Shown: positions 32,775 through 46,700, numbered from the stretch's first letter. The stretch is 64,000 nt of DNA from Buddleja alternifolia (GCA_019426215.1 CM033405.1:29232199-29296198); one strand, 5' to 3'. The notes: generated from the sequence alone by a model not told the origin. Program-made: numbers and translations.

Positions 32775-33322
32775 GGATTGTGAATGAGTCGAGCTCATCT
32801 AGCTTGTAACTTAGGCTTAAATTCAAGCTCGAACTTGAGTCATTTATAGTTTAACATATTCAAATTTGAGTTCACCTGTACTAAAGAGAAATAATAGTGG
32901 TTTGAATGGATGTGAATTATATTATTCAACTTTGTAAAATTTGTTGTTATCATTACATATTATATATCCTTAATTTTTTTTTGTATTACAATAGTATCAT
33001 ATACATTCATACAGTATGGTCAGTGCACTATATATGATCATTCATGATAAAATATTTCAATTTAAAATATTAATATATATATATATTTTGTGATAACATG
33101 AATTTTTAATTTATATGATCATTATTAGTGTTGAAGAATAATAGTAATATCACTATCATTATTATTATTACACATTAAATTGTATTATAATTTAATTATA
33201 AAAACTAGCATAAAATGTAAAATATTATGTTAAACAAATAGGCAAAGCTTTGCAAACAGCTATACGTGAAAGATTCGAGCCTCACTCACTTAACTCGTTA
33301 GTCGAGTCAGCTCATTTGCAAT
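32775..33322. mobile_element. GAGCTCGA-type hAT MITE, AT-rich interior
   Basis: The left end GGATTGTGAATGAGTCGAGC and the complement of the right end, TTGCAAATGAGCTGACTCGA, form imperfect inverted repeats enclosing AT-rich DNA. The hAT element at 33323 is inserted at its right end. Confidence 0.45.
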
Positions 33323-34042
33323 TAGGGGCGGACGCACATGGTGTGAAGGGGGGTGCAGTGCCCCCACTCAGAGATTTTTTTTTAATATATACATATTTTT
33401 TAGTTTTAATTTGTAAATTACATTAATGCCCCACTCAAATTTTTAAAGGCGCCCCCTAATTTCAATTTTCATCTCACTCTCATCCTCTCTCTCTCTCTCT
33501 CTCTTCCATTCTTGGCCACCACACATCCACCGCGGCACCGCCACCGGCCCACACCTCTCGATTCTCGTCTATTTTTTAAAAGTTGAAGTTAATGTGAGAC
33601 ATGATGAAAGACTTGCTAACTTGGAGAGCATTGGTGATCTTGCCAAAGTCATGGTGAAGACAAGGAAACATCTATCATTTCCATTGGTCTACCGATTGTT
33701 GAAGCTAGCATTGACTTTACCCGTCACAACTGCAACGGTTGAGAGGTGTTTTTCTTTTATGAAATTCGTGAAACATATTTTGCGCAATCGTATTAGTGAT
33801 TCTTTTTTGAGTGATTCTGTAATTTGTTACGTAGAAAAAGATATATTTGAGTATATGACTAATGATGTTGTAATTGACCGCTTTCAGAAGATGAAAACTC
33901 ATAGACTACAGTTGTAAAATGTAATTTACTAATTATTGTTGATCATTTTGTGTTAAAAATATTGTTTATATTTATTTTTTATTTTGTTCGATAAATTATG
34001 CCCCCACTGATCCAAATTTCTAGATTCGTCACTATTTGCAAT
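33315..34042 (+). mobile_element. hAT deletion derivative with 8-bp TSD TTTGCAAT
   Basis: TTTGCAAT occurs at 33315-33322 and 34035-34042, an exact 8-bp duplication as expected of hAT. The 712-bp element between begins TAGGGGCGGACGCAC. On the complement of its right end it begins TAGTGACGAATCTAG, agreeing at the usual hAT positions (TAG, CG). Inside are a (TC)n tract (33487-33506) and the C-terminal coding block of a hAT transposase. The catalytic core has been deleted. Confidence 0.85.
33594..33917 (+). pseudogene. hAT transposase C-terminal dimerisation domain fragment
   Basis: The frame reads LANLESIGDLAKVMV, then YRLLKLALTLPVTTATVERC and FSFMKFVKHILRNRISD, ending HRLQL before a TAA. ALTLPVTTATVERCFS...LRNR is the signature of the hAT family dimerisation domain, as in ZMYM/TTF-type zinc-finger transposases. 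About 100 residues remain with no internal stop, while full proteins are several hundred residues. It lacks the DDE catalytic residues. The start is inside a truncated exon, so the initial residue is arbitrary. Confidence 0.82.
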
Positions 34043-35485
34043 GTTATTCAACAAAAAGCCATTGTTATGACACATGCCAACAGTTGCCAATAACCATTAA
34101 TTTAATTTGGTTAAATGGACCGACCTCTTACTTTTAAGTGGTAAGTCAAGTGTTTAAATCCGCACCTCTATGCTCTTGGTATAACTTTTAAAAAGTGACA
34201 CATGTCAAAAGTTCCTTTGCAGCAGTTGTCTGCGAGGTATTGAACTTGTGACAACTTAACAATAATCACATCAAATTTCTGAAAAATTTATTAAGGCAAA
34301 ATAATAAGAACCGCTACTTAAAATATGTAACGAATGCCAGTATAGTCACTTTTCTTTTTATAATTATATGTAAATATAATCACTTGATAATGACAGTGCT
34401 TTAACCTATTCGATCAATCTATTAGGATGAAGACGGAGGAAGAAACTAAAAGGAAAAGGGTCAAAAATGAAATGATTGCATTGACGACCCCTCTAATTAC
34501 TTAATGTAATTACAATCTGTTTATTTATGATACATAACATGCACTTTGTCTTTTATAATAAAATTTTACTTTGACCCCTTTCTGACTAAAAATAATTAGT
34601 CAAGCGTCATGGAAAATATAAAATAACAATCTTTTCCTTATTCAAAATAAATTAAAATAATTAATTACACTAACTATTCTCCTTATTTAGTATAATTATA
34701 GTTCAGTCCATTTATTAGAGCATATAATAGACTCCCGCGCTTATAATAAAACTTTACATTCGCCCCTCTACGACTAACTACCTTTACTTTTTTTTCTTTT
34801 TAATTTTTTTTTGTTTTATATTTTTTCATTATATAATTTTTTGTTTCTTTTTTTTATCATAACCTTATAAAAGCCACTTCACCTATAAAAGGAGGAGTTT
34901 TGTAATTTATCGTTATCATTTGCACTTCTTCAAAAATTAACATATTTATATTTTCTGTCCAAACAAATAATAAAGCCTTATTTGTTCTTATTTGTTCTTC
35001 CTCTTTTACTTTTCCTAAATATCTCCAATTATAAAAAATTATTACTTTTAGTTTATTATTCTAAGAAGAATTATTATTTACGTTTATCGAATTTTTTGGC
35101 GTGAAAATTGAACCACATCACATTGATATTTTTACTTATCCCAATTTTTGTAAAATATTTATGGTTTGCCTAAATTAAAACCCGAGATACATTTTTTAAA
35201 TCAATTTAAGCGAATTAAAATATTCAACAAGGTACTCAGTATGCTATTTTGGCACACATTTGGTACGACTTCATAGAGTGTATTCCCCTAATTGCTTAGC
35301 AAAATTCATCTAAATTGTCTCAAATTGGGATAACCTTTATCTGCACTTCATTATCAAAATGTAACAAGTTTCTCAGGAGATCATGAATTTAAAGATTGAA
35401 AGTTATAATTACATCTTTCCCATTTTAGAAAGTTATATTTACCCCCTTAAAGGTTCTTTATGGTTAAAGAAAGTTGGGTTTGAGA
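34043..35485. other. AT-rich noncoding DNA
   Basis: No gene is visible. 34105-34260 has weak tRNA-like words (TGGTTAAATGG, GTTTAAATCC) and might be a decayed SINE. 34440-34920 holds repeated ACTTTAC(A/T)TTCGCCCC and TTAATTACACTAACTA-like words. Confidence 0.35.
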
Positions 35486-36000
35486 AGGATTGATGATGGT
35501 AAGAATCGCCAATCAGAATTTATCATGTGAGTTACCACGTGGGGTGGAGAATCCGATCCAACTCACAACAAACTAAGTTGAGGGTTGATGAATATATAGA
35601 CTACACTCACTTTAGGTGAGCTGCTTACGTACCCGATGAATGGGGATCAAGTCAATTCGTAGTTCTTTATTGAAGTTACTCTCAGACTTAGCTAGTGTAT
35701 TTTTTTGAAGAGAGTAGATAATGAGCCTTTATCAGCTCCACTAAGATATTTATATGGAGTTGGTAGTGGACTATGGGTTGTGAGCTCAACTTTAGTAGTA
35801 ACCCACCGAACTTATTAATATATCCTTTATTTAACCCTTAGATTGTTAAAGTAGCCTAATTAATCTTGTTGCCCCCATAATGTAATGGGCCGTCAGCCCT
35901 TTGGGCTTGACTAATATATTACCCGCGGGTTGGATCCACGGGGCCGAGATCATGCTAATTACCATAATGCCCCTAGGCATTTTTGGTGTACATCAAGGAT
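35486..36000 (-). mobile_element. Tat-type solo LTR with TSD AGGAT
   Basis: The 505-bp segment 35491-35995 begins TGATGATGG and ends TACATCA (inverted repeat TGATG/CATCA). AGGAT flanks it exactly at 35486-35490 and 35996-36000. Its complement contains GAACTACGAATTGACTTGATCC and GGGTACGTAAGCAGC, close to the GGAACTACG...GGTACGTAGGCAGC block of the Tat LTR at 10640. It therefore belongs to a related Tat family in minus orientation. Confidence 0.88.
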
Positions 36001-36407
36001 AAAATAAGAAAATTAAAAAATATTTTTGGATGACGTTTGTAAATTTTGTTAGTTTTCTAATGGAAAGGGATGCTTGTAAAATTTCATTATAAGATAGTGT
36101 GTTTGTTATGTGCTCAAAATATGTGGGTTGGACTGCAATTATACTAAATAAAGGAGTAGTTAGTGTAATTAACTCAAAAAGAAAAAGTAAACCTGGAAAA
36201 TAAAAATCGTTGGTGTTAGTTAATACATAAAAAAGAAAAAAACAGTATATAATATTAACATAATATATACCTCAGCCTCTATCTACATTGTCAAAATAAG
36301 GACTAACGTGGCTTGAAATTAAACGTGCAAATTCTATCATTTTATATCCAATTAAGTGAAACCTTATCTCATAACAAAGGCAAAATGCTAAACGTTAATT
36401 TATTTTG

Positions 36408-36660
36408 TTAGAAATTAAACACGATAGTTAACCACATATATTTCTAACACGGCTCAGTATTTACGTGGTTCACTTAAATTAGACTAAAATAAAAAATGAG
36501 AATGAGCGAAATCTACTCCTATTAGATGAAGGGGTACACAGAGAATCCAAAATTACGAATGTAAAAAAAATTAAACAAAATCAAGGAAACCCTAATTCTA
36601 AAGACAACCTATTTATATCTTTTGTATCATACACCATAAACCCTTTTCTGTCATCAGTGA
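36408..36660 (-). repeat. Copia-like LTR fragment
   Basis: The plus strand begins TGTTAGAAATTAAAC. On the complement there is a TATA-like ATATAAATAGG (near 36610) and CGTGGTTCACTTAAATTAG-like sequence often seen in copia LTRs. The other end and a duplication were not found. Confidence 0.35.
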
Positions 36661-37620
36661 CAAAGTAATAAGGAATGATATTAAAGTTATCAATAGCTAA
36701 TGTGGATACATTTTAGTGATAACAATTATTGTTTGATTACAATTATAATTTTCACGAATTCAACAGTGACAAGATTTGTGTCTTAACTATCATCTATTTG
36801 AAAATCAACCACACTACCAACTTAGTGACAAAATGAATATAATCATTAGGTTGTCACTAAACATCATACATGCCGACTTTAGATAATTCTTTTGTCGTTG
36901 ATTGTAAAATTGCGACAACTCATATACACAAATTTCCACTGACAGACTTGTGAAAATCGCTAAGGCATCAAAAAGTAAGAATTCTTCTCACTTAATTTAC
37001 ATAATCAACGACAACTTTGACATTGTTACCTGACGTCTTTTTGTTAATATCAACTTTTCTAGTATGTTTCCTTCCCAAAACTAAAAAAACTCAAGGTAAA
37101 GGACCAAAATTCATAGATGATAGCTTTTTTTGGCTAGTTGTTTCTAGTCCCTAATGAGGAACTTCCAAATGGCAAAGAAATAGAGAAAGATAAGCAATTT
37201 GATGAAGTAGAAGAGAAATGTGAGGCCCCAAATTGCCAACCTTACATTCTTCTTGAGTATGTACAAAATGTTAAGAAGGCCTTGTGGGAAGTGTGTTACC
37301 TTATCCTATCCCTCTCTCTCACTCTATCTTTTTCCAATATCCTCTTAAACTTCACTACAAAAGTTTACATTAATAGTTTCCCTCTATACCTCTACTTCCC
37401 TCCTAGCTTTCTTTCTGCATACTTTGTGTTCTCTTCCTTTATTCGACAAACAAATTTCTGTTTTTTACTTTTAACATCGTATCTAATGTTCATACGTTAA
37501 TTTGAAATTCTCTCGTCATGTGAATATATATCGAAATTTCGGGTTTTTCATTCCGTTTACTTACTCACCCACATTGGTTCACGATGCAATTCGCGCTAAT
37601 TTGCACGTAAACTTTTGAAA
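36661..37620. other. AT-rich intergenic DNA upstream of the REC-like gene
   Basis: No gene is recognised. A plus-strand frame at 37138-37500 begins with TTG and reads EELPNGKEIEKDKQFDEVEE before turning hydrophobic. It has no known motif, and I regard it as chance or an old fragment. Confidence 0.35.
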
Positions 37621-37650
37621 CACGTGTGGATTGGATTGGATTGGATTGCA
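37621..37650 (+). promoter_or_regulatory. G-box and triple ATTGG (inverted CCAAT) cluster
   Basis: CACGTG lies at 37621-37626. ATTGG then repeats at 37630, 37635 and 37640, with ATTGC following, about 75-95 bases before the REC-like start codon. G-boxes bind bZIP/bHLH factors and CCAAT boxes bind NF-Y. Since the transcription start is unknown, this could lie in the 5' leader. Confidence 0.45.
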
Positions 37651-37715
37651 AGTTATTTACTTGGAAGAGAATTTTTTTTGGCCAAATTTGGATAATTGCT
37701 TTTTAAGCTTGAAAA

Positions 37716-40700
37716 ATGGCTCCAAAAACTGGAAAGACTAAACCCCACAAAGCCAAAGGAGAGAAGAAGAAGAAAGAAGAGAAAGGTTTGTTGATACCTT
37801 ATCCTTATTGTGCCTATTTTCACATTTTCTTGAAAATTATTATTAAAAGAATATATATTATATATTACCTTCAGAAAAATTGTGCTCTCAAGCATTTCTG
37901 ATTACAACTAGGTCTAGAATTTAATTACAAAATCAACCAAATTAATTAATATAAATATAAATTTTCTATTTGGAAAATATATCTATCTTTAAAAAAGAAA
38001 CGTGATGAATAATTTTTATATCTTCATATTGCTTAGAATTCTATGTATTATGCCACAGTTGATGAAATATGAGTTTTTCTCTTTTACAGTTTTACCTACC
38101 GTAATAGAAATAACAGTAGAAATACCCGAGGACTCGCAAGTGACACTCAAGGTACGTGCCACTCTCTTTTTCGCAGTATTTGTAAAATTTTAGTCCGAAC
38201 TCAATTTGATCAAAGTTTATCGCCAATACTAAATCCATTATAATTTGTTTAACTATTGATTTACATTCGATCTAATCGGCTTTAAATTAATTTTTTTTTA
38301 AAAAAAATGCTCTTTCAAGTAATGCTAAGAAGTATTTTCCAAATACTCATACCTGGTTAGAACTAGTTCTGCTTCCTTATATGGCCTGGCATATGTGTAC
38401 GTATAATATGTTTTATTATTTATGTATTATTATTATTGTTAATATCGTTGATTTTTATCATTTAATTATAATCTATACATTTCGTCCAGACAGTATATAA
38501 ACAAGGTGTTTGGATGTAAAATAATTCTTGAAAGTTTCAATATTCTAAATTATGATAAAATTACAATTGCTTTTTGCATAAATGGCTATAAATTGTCCCG
38601 GGACTTTTAAGTCATCAATCGGAGCTCTTAAGAATAACGCGAACCCAATACCATGCAAGTAGCTTCTTTTTCTTTTTTGATAAATCAATTATGTTAATTT
38701 GTAGACTTTTAGTAATACAGAGAATTACATGTACACCCTCTCACTTTAGTATAAATTATCGAAAAACTCATGACCTTTTTAAAATAGCATAAAATCCCTC
38801 CATGTTGAGATATTCTTAAAATTACACTCCCTGTGTATTTAAAAATGCTTACGATTTCACCCCTATAATTCTTATAAATAAATCACTTGAGAGGATTTTA
38901 TTATAATTTACCAAAAGTCAGAGAAAATTTTGATAATTAATACTAAATCAAGGGGTGTGCATAAAATTCACCCTTGGCAATACTAAATTACTAATATTCA
39001 AATCCCATTCATGCAATTGCTGCAATTGAACTGCAGGGAATATCAACGGACAAGATTTTAGATGTGAGGAAACTTCTGGCCGTAAACGTAGAGACGTGTC
39101 ACTTGACCAACTACTCCTTGTCGCACGAGGTCAGTTCCCTACTTTTACTATTCATGCAATTCGTACTTTTTCTTTTTCGCATACTTTTGGAGTGGGCCCA
39201 AATCTTACTATAGTGACTTTGTCGCTATTGTTAACTGTTACGTCATTTTCACCGTTGGATCAAGTAACCTTTGATTGATACCATCTGAAGTTGTTGGAAA
39301 ACCGGCTGTCTAATAAATGGAAGTAAATATTTGTTCAAAAATAAATAGATGAATGAAGTAAATAGAATTAATGATGATGTTCCATTTAATTTCTTTTTTT
39401 ATGACGAGGAAACCCGCACCCGCTACCTTTAGGGGTACGCATTAAGTAAACTTGCTCTTGTGCAATAGCCTGCAAACTACACAAGAGAGATAAGACAGTC
39501 TAAATTGCCCATAACTGATAGACTCATAGCAGAGGAGGCCAATAAGCATTCCATCGAAAGGAAATTGAACTTGTGCCTTAAGATACAAGATTCAGCTGCC
39601 CAACCAACTCTGTTGGGTTGCCCTGTTCCATTTAATTTCCCCCCTATACTTTCTACTCTACCTTTTTCCCTAAATAGTTGTACTCTCTTCTTTGCTTTCC
39701 ACCATTTAGGCATTAATTGCAATCACTTTTATTTTTAAGGAAAGCTAGTTACTAGTAAAGTCGCAGTATTGTGTACATTAATTAGTTGCGAATCACCGAA
39801 AGGGAAGTCATGTGTACAACGGATTTTGGGCTCCATTTGTATATTTTGTGAATGTGAATAATACACATCACTTAATATATAATTTTAAATTAAAAAATAA
39901 GTGAGGTGGTTTATTCACAGGTCCCAAGATCCGGTTCATACATGAATTTTCCCAATTAGGTAGGCAAGGAATACTGAATTTTATTATGTACATTTGCATA
40001 GTGCAATTTTTTAAAAAAAAAATATGATTTGAGGATGCAATATATTAAGGTACAGTCAATTCATTATAGGAGTAATAAGAAATGGCACAAATATTGGCAA
40101 AGGAAAATAAGTAATTTGTGATAAATTATTTTGTTAGGTACGAGGAGCAAAGTTGAAAGATTCGGTGGAGATTGCGTCTCTGAAGCCATGCCATCTCACC
40201 ATTGTTCAAGGTATACATATGTCATATGTGCACGCCATTAACAATTATTATGAAAATATATTTAAGTGAGAATTTTAGACTCGGGAGCGAATACACATAA
40301 ATACGGTGACAAATCTTGATATGTTTATTATTATTAGTTTTGGTGGGGGGTAGCCGGGGGTGACAATTTTAAATTTTAAAAATTTGTAGGCCAACCTTCT
40401 CTTTTCAAATAATTGAGAGGGGACAACTGTCATCGCCAGCTTCCCTTTAGCTCCGCCCTAATATGATAGTTGGTTTTTACTTTTTAGAGCAATAAAAATA
40501 AAAATTCATTGCATTAATATTAAATAGGACAAATTATTAAAACCCATTAATCAGTTTTCATATTTAAAAGAAATTAAGAAAATACTTTTCAATCTACATT
40601 GTGCCAACTTTATTCGGAAAAAATCAACAGTAAAGATTAAAAAATTTGGATAATATTATACTTAATTTCTTATGCAGAATTAATCAATTAGTTTTTTAAA

Positions 40701-43700
40701 ATTCTTTTTTGCTTTGTAAATATTTTCTATAATATACATTTTATTTTTTATGTTATAATTCCTTTTTTGTATAACCTTCTTTTGATTTTACATGTTAATT
40801 ATCTATTTTAAATTCTTTTAGAAGCTTAAAATCATAAATAATAACAGTTATCAATTTAAAACTTTTTAACAATAAATTGCAATACAAAAATATTATTAAT
40901 TTAACTTTTAATCTAATTGAGTTCATAAATTTATTAACTCTAACGGAGAAATTTTTTCGAAAAATTAGAAGTCGGTGGAATGAGTTTTTTAAATTAGAAA
41001 ATACTATTATGAATTTTTTAATATTCTTTTTTTACAGGAATTTGAGTAGTCTTTTCTATTAAATATAATAACCATGCCAAAAGCTTCGTATCAACAAGTA
41101 TCGTCCTTTTTCACTCAAACGAGAATAACATTTAGTACATTTTGATTCTTTTTATTTGAAAATCCTATTTCATTTTTGTTTCATAATATTTCTGCACAAT
41201 CAAATGTACAATTGTATATTTAAAGACATTTCTTTTTTATCAATTTAGCAAAACACATTAAATAAAGAGAAAATTACATGTCCACCCCCTCACTTTAGTG
41301 CGAAATTACTGAAAACTCCATGACCTTTTCAAAATTATATAAAAGCGCTCTCATGTTAAGATATTCTAACAATTACACCCCTGATATATTTTTAATTTTT
41401 TTTACAATTTTACCCCTTGTAAGCCTTACAAATAGACCCTTAAAGGGTATCATTGTAATTTATCAAAAGACAAGGGGAGTTATAGTAATTAATACTAAAA
41501 TGAGGGGGTGTGCATGTAATTCACTCTTAAATAAATTGGGATGGCAATGGAGCGAGTATGGGGCGGGTATAGCAGGACTCAGGACACGACCCGTTAAGAA
41601 ATTTCAATACCCGGACCTAATCATTACCCGCCCTGCCTCGGACTCAGCGAGTCCGGGTCCTACCAGTTAGATCCGGTCGATTTTTATTTTTTTTACTTTT
41701 TTCTTACTTTTTTTTGTCTATTTTGTTTTCACAAACGCATTCAAAACAAATAAATAAGTAAATAATATCGAATCGATGATTCAACGTAAACACATCCACT
41801 ACAAGTCATCCGTTACTACTTACTAGAGAATGAGAAGTGAGTTTTGAGTTTAAACTTTTGATTCTAATTAATTAACTCTTTTTTTTATCTAGTTAAGGTT
41901 GTAAGGTAAATTATTATTGCAAATAGCACTTTTTTGGATACAATTTATAAATATTAATAAGTTTTAATAATATATAAAATTAAAAAATATTATAATTTTT
42001 TTAACCGGGCGGGTATTGACTGGACTCGTTACTCGGCCAGGTCTTGAATTTCAATACCCAGACCCGACCCTGGACCCATTTGTTTAGACTCATACCCACC
42101 TCAATTGGGGTGGGTCCGGGACGGGTACTCATTAGACCGGATGGCCGGGTCTTGAATTTTAAAACCCTGACCCAACCCTGGACCCATTTTTTTGGACTCA
42201 TACCATCCCAAATAGGGTGGATCTTGGACGGATACTCGTTAGACTTGGATTCATTGTCATCCCTATAAATGAAACATTACTCTAACCATCATTTTACAAT
42301 TAAAAGATCCAAATTTAATTTAGCAAGAAAGTCTTTACGTAATTAACCAAAAATACAGGGGCCAAACTGAAAAATTGTCACTAAATTCCCCTGCAGACGA
42401 GTACACCGAAACGCAAGCTGTGGCTCACATCCGACGGCTCTTAGACATTGTCGCCTGCACAACATCCTTCGGCGGTTCATCTTCGTCTCCCAAAAATGGC
42501 GGACGGACCGGAGCCAAGGATTCCGGTCCGAAAGAATCCGGTTCAGCTGACTCGGACTCTGCAACGGAAAACGCCGCGTCGGAATCGTCACCGAAGCCTA
42601 AAACGGCCGATAAGAAGGGCGACGGCGCCGTCGCCGGAGTTACGAAGGTGAAGCCTGAGGTTCCGACTTCCGCCGGAGGATCAGACACGGCGGAGGCAGC
42701 GGCGGCGATGATGTACCCTCCGCCGAGGCTAGGGCAGTTCTACGATTTCTTCTCATTCTCTCACCTCACTCCGCCCATTCAATGTGAGATTCTTATATTG
42801 TTTTCAGTTTAGTCTTCTTGTACTTTAATCTTGTGATGGTACGTCAAGTTGGATTGTACGTTTATTTTGGTGTACTGGCAATTTGAGTACATTAAGTTTC
42901 AAAAAATGGCAATTTCAGCATGAATTTTGTTAAAAAGTTTAAAATTGACTGCAAAATGTCATTTAGCATAAACTAACTTGAATTTGAGGATTTTGTTGAA
43001 ATGGATTTTTGCACGTGGAGGGAAATTTGACTTTAATTTGGGAGCTCAATTTGAATTAGAATTTTCCAAAAATTTAAATAAATTGAACAAAAAAGAATTG
43101 AAAATATTTGAGTTAAATCTCCAAACTAAAGGTCAATTTTCCCACCATTTCAGCAAAATCCTCAAATTCAAGTTTTCCCGCCAAATGACATTTTCAGGCC
43201 ACTTTTGAATATTCCGGTGGAAATTGTCATTTTTTGAAGTCAAAATATAGTATTCACAGAGGCCAACTTGAAATACCAAAACTGCAATTTTTCCTTAACT
43301 TCAATGCTTATAGAATATAGACTATGATCATACAGAATATTTTTTTTGAAACTTTTACTGAGGATTTTGCTCAACATTGCATAAAATAGCGAGTTCAAGA
43401 CTAAAACCACGACTTTTACTTGTTTATGGAATGTAGAATTTCTGTAAAAACATTTGACATTATGAATTATTTGTATCATTATATAAAGGTTTGAAATTAA
43501 AGGAATTATATCTCGAATCAGAAGCAAAATTTGGAGTTTCTATCAAACTGGAGTACTATTCATCGAATATAGTATGAATATGCATATCATTTGTGAAATA
43601 CAATTCAACTCGGAAGTACGAAAATTTATCGTTATGCAATATGCATACATGGTGCAAGTATAGTAAGGTGTTTTTTAATTGTTTGTATGTGTGTATATTA

Positions 43701-46700
43701 TATGCAAATGGCACACCTTTTACTAAGTTCTTAAGTTGAGTATGGCACAATAAAAATGCAATGCCAGTTTTCGATACATTGAACACTTTGTTTACTTTTA
43801 GATTTAATTCTATACGCATGTCCAACATTCGTGCTTCCAATTTCAGATTAAAGATCTGATAAAAGCAAGGTCATGTGTATTTAAATTATTTACGAAAATA
43901 AAATATTAAATATCACTAGCTGATATTCAGTTTGCTGTGAGATTTGAAAAGAAATTAGAATGCAAGGGAAAACATATTGGGGGTGGAGGGATGATTCAAA
44001 ATTTACAAAAAGATAATCATCTATTACATATAATTAGATCTCAATGTGATTACTATTATTTTTATGAAAAATTCTCAATAATGTTCTTGAAATATTATCA
44101 TTCAGATTTAATGGACATCTTATATTGATACGAATTCAACTACACAAACTGTAACGTCCCTTTTCTTTTTTATATTTTATCACAATGATGGGATGGGGGT
44201 TCGGGGGAACAGGGTGTGGACCGAAGCCCTTCTTTTAAAAGAGGAGAGGTGATGACACTGCAACCAAGAGGAAACTTATAAGCTCTTAGTGCTTATAAGA
44301 TGCTTAGAGCTTATAACCTCTAGGTCTTATTAGAGCTTATAACCTCTAGGTCTTATAAGCTGTTAAAAAATAAGTTAGGGTCTCTTTATTTATTTTTTAA
44401 CAGCTTATAAGCTCCCTGACAACTTATTTTGAAAGCTTATAAGCTGTTTTCCGAAAAAAATTACCCGAACACTTTATAACATCTTATAAGCTCTCAAATA
44501 ACTTATAAGATGTTTTAAAGAGCTTATAAGCTCAGCCAAAGACTCTCCAAATGTAGGTGCCTGCAAGTTTCTTAGAAATTGTATTTCTAATCTTTGTTTG
44601 GTACGACTTGTAGACTATTTCTTCTGAGATGATAGTGTAATTTAGGCTCCACCGTATTCTAAGTATTATTTTTTGAAAATTAGAAGCCAAGAATCTTATG
44701 TTGTTTCATGAAGTGCATTTGGAGAAAGGGTAGGAGACAATACATTGCAAGTTTAAAGCGAATTTTAAGTTTCTGATAGGTAGTCCACTGCTTATGTGTG
44801 ACTATGTTGTTTCTGCAAAATGAGAGGAAGAGCATATCAAGAACCTCTTGAAAATCTAATGGGATGTCTTGGGATGTATGATGCTATGTTCTCGATTTGT
44901 TTAGTAGTTCATAATACTCGGTGCTTTAGATATTGTGGCTGGTTGACTTTTAAGACTAATGTTTATTATCATTAATTGTTACATAATTTTGCAGATATTA
45001 GGAGATCAACTCGACCGTACCTTGATGATAAAAGAGATGAGGATTTCTTTCAAATTGATGTTAGCATCTTTAACTCTAGGCCAAAGTTTTTTGTTCTCTT
45101 TCATACATTGCATTGATGATAGTCCTTTTTTTGGACGACTTATGTGAAATTACATGGCTCTTGATGGACTATTGTTTATATTTCTTTTAATTTGAATTTA
45201 GGTGCGGATTTGCACCGGGAAGCCAACAACAATTGTTGCTTCTCAAAAAGGTTTTTATCCCTCTGGAAAGCGGAATCTTTTGAGCCACTCCTTGGTTTGC
45301 CTTTTGCAGCAAATAAGCCGTGTCTTCGATTCTGTAAGTCACGGCTAATACTTTTCTGTTGCTTTTTTCAGTTATTATTTAACATGCTTATTTTCTCCTA
45401 TATTCTTTTTCCTGTTGTAATACATTATTGAATAATTCTTTAATTTTCACAAACTTATTCGGTTTTCTCAGGCATACAAGGCTCTCATGAAAGCTTTCAC
45501 CGAGCACAATAAAGTGAGTAATTTGTCATTGAACTTTTTAAATGATTCTTGAACAAGATAAACAATGGCATCTATGTTATTTCAGTTTGCTAATCTGCCG
45601 TATGGTTTTCGAGCAAACACGTGGCTAGTCCCTCCTGTTGTTGCTGAGAATCAGTCCATATTTCCTCCACTTCCTGTGGAAGATGAAAGTTGGGGAGGAA
45701 GTGGAGGTGGACAAGGAAGAGACGGAAAGCATGACTACAGACCGTGGGCAAAAGAGTTCTCAATTTTGGCAGCAATGCCTTGTAAAACAGCTGAAGAGAG
45801 GCAGATACGAGATAGGAAAGCCTTTCTCCTGCACAGTCTATTTGTCGACGTTTCAGTCTTTAAAGCAGTTTCTGCAATAAAAGGACGCATAGACAACAAT
45901 CAGCAGTCTTATGAGGAGAGAGTTGGAGATCTACTTATTAGTGTGGCAAAAGATGCGCCAGATGGAAGTGCAAAGTTGGATAATAAAAATGACGGGAGTC
46001 AGGTTCTTGGAATGTCACACGAGGAGCTAACTAAGAGAAACTTGCTTAAAGGCATAACAGCAGATGAGAGTGCCACTGTACATGTAGGTTTAGTAACTTG
46101 CCAGTCGCCTTCTTTTATTTCCAGCTGTTGCTTTCAATATTTGTATTTAAAGAAAATCTTTATGATGGGATCATTTTTTGGTACAGGATACTTCTACACT
46201 AGGTGTCGTGGTTGTTAGACAGTGTGGATATACAGCCATTGTGAAAGTTTCAGCTGAGGTGGATTGGGAGGGTAATCCCATTCCTCTGGACATTGACATC
46301 GAGGACTATCCTGAAGGAGGAGCAAATGCATTGAATGTGAATAGGTGAATTAAACAAGCTCCTAGTATTACCATAATGACTTGCCTAATGTTTAAGGAAT
46401 ATATGGTTCATAATCATGAAATCATGTATAATGGTGCAAAAGACTCGAGCTTGATTCGAGCCTTTTAAATTTTTTTGGCTCAAGCTGAAGAGCTTGAGCT
46501 TGAGCTCGAGCTCGAAAAACTCGAGTTTGAGCGGAGCCTCACTCAAGCTGACTCACTATGCTCTGTGATTCAGCTTCACTCATCTTGCAGCCCTAATACT
46601 TTATCACTATTGATACTGATAACTAGATGTTTTTGCCTCATGATAGTGCATCAGAACAATTGATTACCATGTTCTTTGATCTGAATTTCCAGCTTACGGA

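Noticed and set aside
34105..34260. Possible decayed SINE
   Set aside because: Box-like words are present but no tail or target-site duplication could be found, so it is left only as a remark.
36408..36451. Inverted repeat TGTTAGAAAT/ATTTCTAACA as a small MITE
   Set aside because: Only 44 bases long with no duplication; it fits better as the end of a copia-like LTR.
37138..37500. Open frame just upstream of the REC-like gene
   Set aside because: It begins with TTG, shows no motif, turns into AT-rich hydrophobic sequence and has no splice link to the REC exon 1.
40270..40455. Possible hAT element with a GGGCGGAGCTAAAG end in intron 4
   Set aside because: The right end looks hAT-like on the complement, but no matching left end or 8-bp duplication was found.
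42425..42688. Minus-strand open frame opposite REC exon 5
   Set aside because: It overlaps the coding exon whose frame continues correctly into neighbouring exons; GC-rich exon composition explains it.
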